A stretch of 5,879 nt of DNA from Flectobacillus sp. GTDB lineage: Bacteria > Bacteroidota > Bacteroidia > Cytophagales > Spirosomataceae. Within the stretch, counting starts at the first letter, position 1. The number at the start of each line of letters is the position of its first letter. Below the pieces are notes generated by a model. The model was not told the origin of the DNA. It saw only the letters and a list, made by a program, of their open reading frames with translations, and did not search any database. Location of the stretch: contig JARXAV010000211.1 of the NCBI GenBank assembly GCA_029865665.1, forward strand, positions 1 through 5,879, read 5' to 3'. The position numbers were made by a program, and so were the translations under genes. This document shows positions 1 to 4,244 of the stretch, in pieces.

Positions 1-98
1 TCTAAAAAAAAGAATACTGATGCAGCCATCATGGCCATTGTTCCGACAAAGAACGTAAAAGCAACGTAATTGTCGCTTGCGATTTTCATGTGTTCCAT
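1..98 (-). CDS. Microbial rhodopsin (proteorhodopsin-like), N-terminal fragment cut by window edge
   Basis: Reading the minus strand from the ATG at 98 gives 32 open codons to the window edge. They begin MEHMKIASDNYVAF and continue into a hydrophobic helix ending ASVFFFL. The order of a short polar stretch with ASD, an aromatic helix A and a terminal SVFFFL closely matches my recollection of proteorhodopsin-type light-driven ion pumps, where helix A ends in (S/A)(T/S)VFFF(V/L)E. Such proteins are seven-helix retinal membrane proteins. The Lys Schiff base and the helix C motif that would separate proton, sodium and chloride pumps lie outside the window, so the transported ion is unknown. An in-frame TGA five codons upstream limits the start to codon 1 (98) or Met4 (89). 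There is no Shine-Dalgarno site, only an A-rich leader. The gene lies 239 bp after the PhzF gene and probably has its own promoter. An unrelated membrane protein cannot be excluded from 32 residues. Confidence 0.72.
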   Translation of the reverse strand, partial: MEHMKIASDNYVAFTFFVGTMAMMAASVFFFL

Positions 99-166
99 TT
101 TTGTTAAATTTCACGAGGGTGTTGCGTTACCACCTCTGTTAATCTAACAAGTGTCTATTTTTTTTG

Positions 167-192
167 TTTAACTTTTTATAGAAAAAGTTAAA
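167..192. promoter_or_regulatory. Perfect palindrome upstream of rhodopsin, possible operator
   Basis: TTTAACTTTTT (167-177) and AAAAAGTTAAA (182-192) are exact reverse complements separated by the 4-nt loop ATAG. The structure lies 69-94 bp upstream of the rhodopsin ATG and covers the candidate -7 element, as expected for a dimeric repressor or activator site. On neither strand is it followed by a T-run (the T-run at 157-165 precedes it on the plus strand), so a terminator reading is poor. The symmetry is seen directly; the regulatory role is inferred. Confidence 0.45.
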
Positions 193-211
193 TTAAAAGT
201 TTGTGTACCAA
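183..211 (-). promoter_or_regulatory. Candidate Bacteroidota-type promoter for the rhodopsin gene
   Basis: On the minus strand a TTG (211-209) is followed after 18 nt by TAACTTTT (190-183). This resembles the Bacteroidota sigma-A pattern of a -33 TTG and a -7 TAnnTTTG, with the last base differing. It would place transcription start near 176 and give a leader of roughly 78 nt before the ATG at 98. The region is very AT-rich, so chance matches are likely and the call is tentative. Confidence 0.3.
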
Positions 212-299
212 GATATTATGTGCTTAGACTTGCATTGCCCATATAATAGCCTTCTATTACTTACGTATAAAATTTATGAGAAAGGCACATACCATTGCA

Positions 300-322
300 G
301 AGCAAGATTGCAAATCTCGACC
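300..322. repeat. Repeat family B, copy B1 (hairpin after PhzF stop)
   Basis: The core AGATT-GCA-AATCT (305-317) is an inverted repeat. In the PhzF transcript the stem extends by a G-U and a C-G pair through GGTCGAGATT. It lies 15 bp beyond the PhzF stop codon and shares ATTGCAAATCTCGACC with the B copy after the DUF2911 gene. It may act as a 3'-end or mRNA-stabilising hairpin; no T-run follows. Confidence 0.5.
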
Positions 323-337
323 AACGGCTGACTAATT

Positions 338-1126
338 TTATGGTATCCACAAATGCCCGATGGCGTAGGTTTTTGCTTGTCCACTAATGATTACTCGCTC
401 ATTTTTATTCTCGCAGAAAAGCTTCCCCAATCGTTCGGATACTTGAAGGGCGTAAAGCGTATTTTTATGGAGTCGATTTGCCCAAAAAGGAATCAGTGAG
501 CAATGAGCAGAGCCTGTTACGGGGTCTTCTAAGATAGATGCTTGTGGGGTGAAAAACCGTGAAACAAAATCGGACTTATCGCCTATTGCTGTCACAATCA
601 CACCTCCTGTACCTAGATTAATTTGGTCAAACAACTGTCGGTCAATACCGATATTTCTTACCTCGGCCTCGTTTTCATATACCAATACATAGTCACGTGC
701 CTTAAAAACTTCTTTGGGTTTGATGCTTAATGCTTGTTCAATATTTTCGGGCAATAGGTCTGGCAGAGGCATTCGAGCGGGAAAATCTAAGTGATAAAAA
801 TCGTTTTCGGCCACTACTGTCAAATCACCGCTGAGTGTTTCAAATACAAAGGTGTCACGTTGGTCATGTAGGATTGTTTTTAGGCAGTGTGCCGTCGCTA
901 AGGTAGCATGACCGCACAAATCCATCTCAATTTCTGGGGTAAACCAACGTAAATGGATTTTCTCGCCTTTGTTCACGAAGAATGCAGTTTCTGCTACGGC
1001 ATTTTCCTTTGCAATTTTCAAAAGAATATCATCGGCTAGCCAAGCGTCTAAAGGCACGACACATGCAGGATTTCCGCCAAAGATGGTATCTGTAAAAGCG
1101 TCAATTTGATAAAGGTCTAATTTCAT
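338..1126 (-). CDS. PhzF-family isomerase-like protein (YddE/PhzF type)
   Basis: This is a complete 262-residue protein, close to the usual PhzF-family length of about 260-300. The family has a diaminopimelate-epimerase-like fold of two similar halves; the phenazine enzyme PhzF isomerises trans-2,3-dihydro-3-hydroxyanthranilate, but most members have unknown substrates. Visible hallmarks are QIDAF (7-11), FGGNPA (16-21), the AETAFF segment with the presumed acid/base Glu46, DLCGHATLA (69-77) with His73, and EDPVTGSAHC (200-209) with Asp201, which match PhzF Glu45, His74 and Asp208. No signal peptide is visible, so it is probably cytoplasmic. The ATG start gives the typical MKLDLYQIDAF opening; the leader has no Shine-Dalgarno site. 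No phenazine genes are nearby, so phenazine synthesis should not be inferred. The region before the start is a tandem hairpin repeat array, and its promoter is unclear. Confidence 0.93.
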   Translation of the reverse strand: MKLDLYQIDAFTDTIFGGNPACVVPLDAWLADDILLKIAKENAVAETAFFVNKGEKIHLRWFTPEIEMDLCGHATLATAHCLKTILHDQRDTFVFETLSGDLTVVAENDFYHLDFPARMPLPDLLPENIEQALSIKPKEVFKARDYVLVYENEAEVRNIGIDRQLFDQINLGTGGVIVTAIGDKSDFVSRFFTPQASILEDPVTGSAHCSLIPFWANRLHKNTLYALQVSERLGKLFCENKNERVIISGQAKTYAIGHLWIP

Positions 1127-1141
1127 GATGAAGGTTTTAAA

Positions 1142-1209
1142 AGTTACTGATGTATAATAATCCCTTTGGGATAACCCTGACAGTGGCTTTTTTGCCCTGT
1201 CAGGGTGGT
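1142..1209. repeat. Repeat family A, copy A1
   Basis: It begins AGTTACTGATGTATAAT and contains a small hairpin ATCCC-TTT-GGGAT followed by a large hairpin with arms ACCCTGACAG (1174-1183) and CTGTCAGGGT (1197-1206), with a T6 run in the loop. The arms pair perfectly over 10 bp. It is the first of three tandem units and starts 16 bp upstream of the PhzF start codon. Confidence 0.8.
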
Positions 1210-1211
1210 CT

Positions 1212-1276
1212 AGTTACCGATGTATAATCCCTCTGGGATACCTCTGATAGCGGCTTTTTTGCCCTGTCAAGGTTAT
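1212..1276. repeat. Repeat family A, copy A2
   Basis: It starts AGTTACCGATGTATAATCCC, 70 bp after A1. The small hairpin ATCCC-TCT-GGGAT is intact. The large hairpin has diverged (CCTCTGATAG against CTGTCAAGG), but most positions still pair, partly through G-U wobbles. The loop keeps GGC-TTTTTT-GCC. Confidence 0.8.
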
Positions 1277-1278
1277 CT

Positions 1279-1343
1279 AGTTACCGATGTATAATCCCTC
1301 TGGGATAACCCTGATAATGGCTTTTTTACTCTGTCAGGGTGGT
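1279..1343. repeat. Repeat family A, copy A3
   Basis: It starts 67 bp after A2 with the same AGTTACCGATGTATAATCCC opening. The small hairpin is intact. In the large hairpin the outer ACCCTGA/TCAGGGT pairing is kept while the inner part has decayed. It is followed immediately by two B units, forming an A-B-B composite that recurs at 2652-2785. Confidence 0.8.
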
Positions 1344-1353
1344 AGCTATATTT

Positions 1354-1372
1354 GCTGATTACAAGTCTGGCT
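1354..1372. repeat. Repeat family B, copy B2
   Basis: GCTGATTACAAGTCTGGC is a diverged version of the perfect B4 hairpin at 2734-2750. It lies at the equivalent place in the A-B-B composite, about 30 bp before B3. Confidence 0.5.
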
Positions 1373-1380
1373 TCTATTTA

Positions 1381-1403
1381 GGTCGAGATTACAAATCTCA
1401 ACC
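1381..1403. repeat. Repeat family B, copy B3 (hairpin after DUF2911 stop)
   Basis: Arms GGTCGAGATT (1381-1390) and AATCTCAACC (1394-1403) flank the 3-nt loop ACA. In the DUF2911 transcript all ten positions pair, one as a G-U wobble. It lies 19 bp beyond the DUF2911 stop codon, where it could block 3' exonucleases or aid termination. No T-run follows, so it is not a classic intrinsic terminator. Confidence 0.65.
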
Positions 1404-1422
1404 AGCAGGAGTTACGAAGAAC

Positions 1423-2550
1423 TTAATTTATATCTTTTCCTTGCGATAATGTTGTTACCATGTCGTCAAGCTTAGCTTTTTCGACGGAATTTTCGGGTAG
1501 TAAAGCTAAAGCAGCTTTGGCGTATTTTAAGGCCTCTTTATAGTTACCCATGGCTGATAAGCCCCTTGTCATGCCCACTTTTACCACATAGTCATTAGGG
1601 TTTTTACTATCATTCAATTTGAAAATGGCTAAGGCTTCTGTTACTTTTTTTGCCTGTAATAATTCCTTTCCGTAATTGTGTAGTTCCATTACCGTTGCTA
1701 AAGGAATTGCCTTTTGCATGAGAGCTGTTGCTTCGTCGGTTTTGCCTAATTTTTCTAAAAACTTCGCTTTTAAGCTCAAGGTCGTGAAATTGCTTGTGCC
1801 AATATACGATTCTGTAATGGCTTTGTCAGCCCAAAATAACCCTTCTTCCAAGTTGACATTTTTCTGTAAACAGTACTTTGCTGCTTGCACGAAAGCCAAA
1901 TGCGTAAATCCTTTATCCGACCTTATTTCTTCTCTGAACGTATTTAATTGGTCATTGACTAAATCGACTTCTATCTTCATTGGGATTTTCCATTTTTCCC
2001 ACAAAAGCGATAAAACCGCCGATGATTCTGTTTGGTCTGTAAATTCAAATTTTAATCGTTCTACCAAAGGCTGTTCTTTCCGTTGCTTTACAGTTACTCG
2101 CAAAACGTCTTCTTTAGGATTGTAATAAAAGCTTCCCCAAGAGTCTGAATTTTTGGAGAAAATAATGGTCGTTTCGTTTTCCGATAATGCCATAAATAAG
2201 CCATATTTCCCCGCAGGAAGGTTTTGACCTTCTATTTTAACATCTTTACTTACGCTGAAAATCGTATTTTCGTTCGCTCCTGCTCGCCACGGAGCCGCTT
2301 TGCTAAACCCGAATTGTTGGTCAATAAAACCATAGTGTGCGATGGATGTACCAAAAATCTTTCCTTCCCGCCCTTTAACGCCAGGTCGATTATAGAGAAC
2401 TTTCACCTCCGTTAATCCGATAAATTCAGATACTGTTGCTTTGGTATTTCCTCCATCGGGCGGAGTGGTCAGTTGTGAAAATACCTGACTAATACCTAAA
2501 AAAGTGAATAGCAAGGCAAAGCTTACCTTTAGGAATACGTTTTGTTGCAT
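1423..2550 (-). CDS. Exported DUF2911 protein with TPR-like C-terminal half
   Basis: This is a complete 375-residue protein. Residues 1-26 form a Sec signal peptide: Lys8, a hydrophobic stretch VSFALLFTFLGI, and a likely cut after VFS before QL, so the mature protein is probably periplasmic. Residues of about 35-195 match the DUF2911 domain, with YNRPGVKGREGKIFG (53-67), PWRAGANENT (87-96), LPAGKYGLF (111-119) and WGSFYYNP (138-145). I recognise these as the conserved blocks of this Bacteroidota-enriched family, whose function is unknown. Residues of about 215-360 are helical and TPR-like, with NYKEALKYAKAALALLPEN the clearest repeat, suggesting a protein-binding surface. An in-frame TAA five codons upstream fixes the ATG. 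The gene is flanked by direct copies of an A-B-B repeat composite and seems monocistronic. Confidence 0.92.
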   Translation of the reverse strand: MQQNVFLKVSFALLFTFLGISQVFSQLTTPPDGGNTKATVSEFIGLTEVKVLYNRPGVKGREGKIFGTSIAHYGFIDQQFGFSKAAPWRAGANENTIFSVSKDVKIEGQNLPAGKYGLFMALSENETTIIFSKNSDSWGSFYYNPKEDVLRVTVKQRKEQPLVERLKFEFTDQTESSAVLSLLWEKWKIPMKIEVDLVNDQLNTFREEIRSDKGFTHLAFVQAAKYCLQKNVNLEEGLFWADKAITESYIGTSNFTTLSLKAKFLEKLGKTDEATALMQKAIPLATVMELHNYGKELLQAKKVTEALAIFKLNDSKNPNDYVVKVGMTRGLSAMGNYKEALKYAKAALALLPENSVEKAKLDDMVTTLSQGKDIN

Positions 2551-2593
2551 GAGTTGAGTTGTTTAGCTAATTAGGCATTTAAGATACGCTAAA

Positions 2594-2641
2594 AGTTACC
2601 GATGTGCAATCTCTGTGGGGATATGATGGCATGAGGGTGGT
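2594..2641. repeat. Repeat family A, degenerate copy A4
   Basis: The opening AGTTACCGATGT and the ending GAGGGTGGT match the A unit, but the large hairpin is lost and the unit is about 20 bp short. The small hairpin survives as ATCTC-TGTG-GGGAT with a G-U pair. It lies 43 bp upstream of the DUF2911 start codon. Confidence 0.6.
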
Positions 2642-2651
2642 GCATGAGCGT

Positions 2652-2718
2652 AGTTACCGATGTATAATCCCTCTGGGATATAACCCTGACAGGGGCTTTT
2701 TTGCCCTGTCAGGGTGGT
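2652..2718. repeat. Repeat family A, copy A5
   Basis: It is the best-preserved copy. The small hairpin is ATCCC-TCT-GGGAT. The large hairpin pairs 2683-2696 with 2703-2715 (ACCCTGACAGGGGC against GCCCTGTCAGGGT), giving 13 bp with one bulged G around TTTTTT. It is followed by B4 and B5 as in the downstream composite. Confidence 0.82.
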
Positions 2719-2733
2719 GAATGGGCTATATTG

Positions 2734-2750
2734 GCTGATTACAAATCAGC
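2734..2750. repeat. Repeat family B, copy B4
   Basis: GCTGATT-ACA-AATCAGC is a perfect 7-bp inverted repeat with a 3-nt loop. It lies at the same place relative to A5 as B2 does to A3. Confidence 0.6.
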
Positions 2751-2762
2751 TTTCTTGTGGTA

Positions 2763-2785
2763 CGAGATTGCAAATTTTGGTTGGT
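2763..2785. repeat. Repeat family B, copy B5 (after HNH stop)
   Basis: CGAGATTGCAAATTTTGGTTGG retains the ATTGCAAAT core, but its right arm has mutated, so only a short stem remains. It lies 33 bp beyond the stop codon of the HNH-like gene and about 29 bp after B4, matching the B2-B3 spacing. Confidence 0.45.
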
Positions 2786-2818
2786 GAGGAGCAAGGTTAG
2801 CGTGGTGCTTTGCCAATT

Positions 2819-3553
2819 TTATGATATTAGTTCTTCAAATCTTTTTCCGTCGCAACGAAAACAAATTCCAGAATACACGTGATGGAAATCAGGGAAATAT
2901 CCAGCTCCATAACACCTTTTACAGTTTGTGTATGTTCCTATATTGTTTCCTAAGGAGTCAAAAATGGGTATTGTTTTTTCAGCGTGTAGTTTTTCATGGC
3001 ATGTCCAACATAATGTTTGCAAAGCTGCTTCGTCGTATTGCCATGCTAATTTTCCTGTTTGATAATATGTATGATGAATATGTAATCCCTTTACAATACT
3101 CCAATCACTTTTTGCTGAAATAGGTTCATAAACACTATTAAAAGTACTTTCTGTAACTTTTCCTTTTATTCCTAATTTAATGATATCGATTAAATTAGGT
3201 GATAATTCAACTTTAGTGTCCGAAATGATTTTTAGTGCGACTATATTGGCATATTTAGCTGAAAAATCATAAAAGGCAATGTAGCTTTTGTCTGGATTAA
3301 ACCCTTTTGAGTTGATAAATGCAGTTTGAATAGAATTAGTTTTAAAGTCCCATATTTTGACAATGAAACTATCATTATGTAAAATTGATTTTCCGCTTTT
3401 ATGTTCTATTGTATTCCCAAATATTAGTCCACTATTAAATGTAGTTTGATAAGATACATTTAAACATTCGATACACTTAAAAGAATCTCTATTTAATATT
3501 TTTTCTCTTTTTAGAAGCCATTCTGGTTGCTCAAGTTGTCTTTTATATTCCAT
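2819..3553 (-). CDS. HNH-nuclease-like protein with a split zinc site and a C-terminal zinc ribbon
   Basis: This is a complete 244-residue protein. The N-terminus, WLLKREKILNRDSFKCIEC (12-30), is the usual opening of an HNH fold with zinc ligands Cys27 and Cys30. The matching second half, LHIHHTYYQTGKLAW (157-171) through TLCWTCHEKLH (180-190), follows only after about 125 unrelated residues; in ordinary HNH proteins this gap is much shorter. His160/His161, Cys182, Cys185, His186 and His190 are the candidate catalytic and zinc residues. The tail CKRCYGAGYF (211-220) plus CFRCDG (231-236) forms a CxxCxGxG...CxxCxG zinc ribbon resembling those of DnaJ. It has no signal peptide or membrane segment. 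An in-frame TAA six codons upstream fixes the ATG. Sampled GC is about 31%, well below the lyase gene, suggesting acquisition. A DNA-cutting role is inferred from the fold only; substrate and partner are unknown. Confidence 0.75.
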   Translation of the reverse strand: MEYKRQLEQPEWLLKREKILNRDSFKCIECLNVSYQTTFNSGLIFGNTIEHKSGKSILHNDSFIVKIWDFKTNSIQTAFINSKGFNPDKSYIAFYDFSAKYANIVALKIISDTKVELSPNLIDIIKLGIKGKVTESTFNSVYEPISAKSDWSIVKGLHIHHTYYQTGKLAWQYDEAALQTLCWTCHEKLHAEKTIPIFDSLGNNIGTYTNCKRCYGAGYFPDFHHVYSGICFRCDGKRFEELIS

Positions 3554-3625
3554 AATATTTGTAAAGGATTATTGAAGTAGGATACTGTTAGAACTAGTCT
3601 GTCTTGAACCTATGTCGTAATGATA

Positions 3626-3745
3626 TTATGTGCTGGCATCACTACTAAATCTTGCTTCTATTGCCTGCACTGATTTTTTAGACAACATTGTTGGATCAGA
3701 AAATACGGACAGTGGCACGCTATACCAAATCTCTAAAATAATAAA
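3626..3745 (-). pseudogene. Possible remnant of a coding region (39 open codons without a start)
   Basis: On the minus strand, 39 codons are open between a TGA just upstream of 3745 and a TAA at 3628-3626. The translation contains IWYSVPLSVFSDP followed by a charged, helix-like KKSVQAIEARF, which reads more like protein than random AT-rich DNA. There is no start at the beginning; an internal ATG would leave only 20 residues. It lies just after the 89-residue gene in a different frame, so it could be the tail of a frameshifted longer protein, though more than one change would be needed. It may equally be chance. Confidence 0.2.
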
Positions 3746-3758
3746 TCAGCTATTGACA

Positions 3759-4028
3759 TTAAATCTCCATAATACCATAACCAGTTATTTCCGTGAACTC
3801 CATTTTCGTAAACATAGTATGCTTTTTTCTTTTTTCAACAGATTGGTTTAATAGTTCATCTATATTAATTTCATGTGTTATACTGTTCGAAAAATGAACT
3901 CTTGCACTAGTCGAGTCATTTTCGTCTTGAATTACTAATAAACGATTAGCATAATCCAAGCTAACTTGATGACCGTTATTTTTAGAGAAAAATGCTTGAA
4001 AGGGAACGGGATTATATTGGTCAAACAT
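3759..4028 (-). CDS. Hypothetical 89-residue protein
   Basis: I do not recognise this protein. It starts MFDQYNPVPFQAFFSKNNG, has a predicted beta-rich middle (QVSLDYANRLLVIQDEND, then ARVHF), an acidic helix-like INIDELLNQ (54-62), a basic patch VEKRKKH (64-70) and a short C-terminal strand region ending GIMEI. It has no signal peptide, membrane segment or cysteine. An in-frame TAA six codons upstream leaves the ATG at 4028 as the only reasonable start; there is no Shine-Dalgarno site. It lies 205 bp upstream of the HNH-like gene on the same strand, in the same AT-rich patch, so the two may have arrived together. An accessory or immunity-type partner is conceivable, but nothing in the sequence proves it. 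Confidence 0.55.
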   Translation of the reverse strand: MFDQYNPVPFQAFFSKNNGHQVSLDYANRLLVIQDENDSTSARVHFSNSITHEINIDELLNQSVEKRKKHTMFTKMEFTEITGYGIMEI

Positions 4029-4244
4029 GCTATTTATGTTATTTTATGCTAATAAGCGTACAACCCCATACGCTCAAAAAATGATTTACATGGTATCACA
4101 ATCACACGAAATACCTTCCCAACCTACACAAATCCCACCACACAACAAAACATACCATTATTATTACCCCAAAATTTATTAAGTGGCAAGAAAACGCCCC
4201 TACATTAAATCAACACGATAAAACATAGAAGCGTTATACTCTTC
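4029..4244. other. Gene-free spacer with small palindrome and G-free tract
   Basis: No coding region is supported here. It contains an inverted repeat AGCGTA (4055-4060) / TACGCT (4069-4074) with an 8-nt loop, 27 bp upstream of the 89-residue gene. It also contains a 74-nt tract (4109-4182) with no G and about one third C on the plus strand. No convincing intrinsic terminator for the lyase gene was found. Confidence 0.4.

Noticed and set aside
338..1126. Phenazine biosynthesis role for the PhzF-like gene
   Set aside because: No other phz genes are present and most PhzF-family proteins are not part of phenazine pathways.
1174..1206. A-family hairpins as classic intrinsic terminators
   Set aside because: The T6 run is inside the loop and no T-run follows the stem on either strand.
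1676..2125. Plus-strand open frame of 149 codons inside the DUF2911 gene
   Set aside because: It is antisense to a clear DUF2911 gene with a signal peptide and conserved motifs, and its translation has no recognisable domain.
1142..2785. CRISPR array
   Set aside because: The repeats are long, internally palindromic, nearly contiguous and lack regular unique spacers; no cas gene is present.
2821..3123. Plus-strand open frame of 100 codons opposite the HNH-like gene
   Set aside because: It lies antisense to the conserved HNH and zinc-ribbon motifs and its translation looks like random AT-rich sequence.
212..3634. Shared 13-mer GATATTATGTGCT at 212-224 and 3622-3634
   Set aside because: A single 13-bp match is not surprising in nearly 6 kb of AT-rich sequence, and the flanks do not align.
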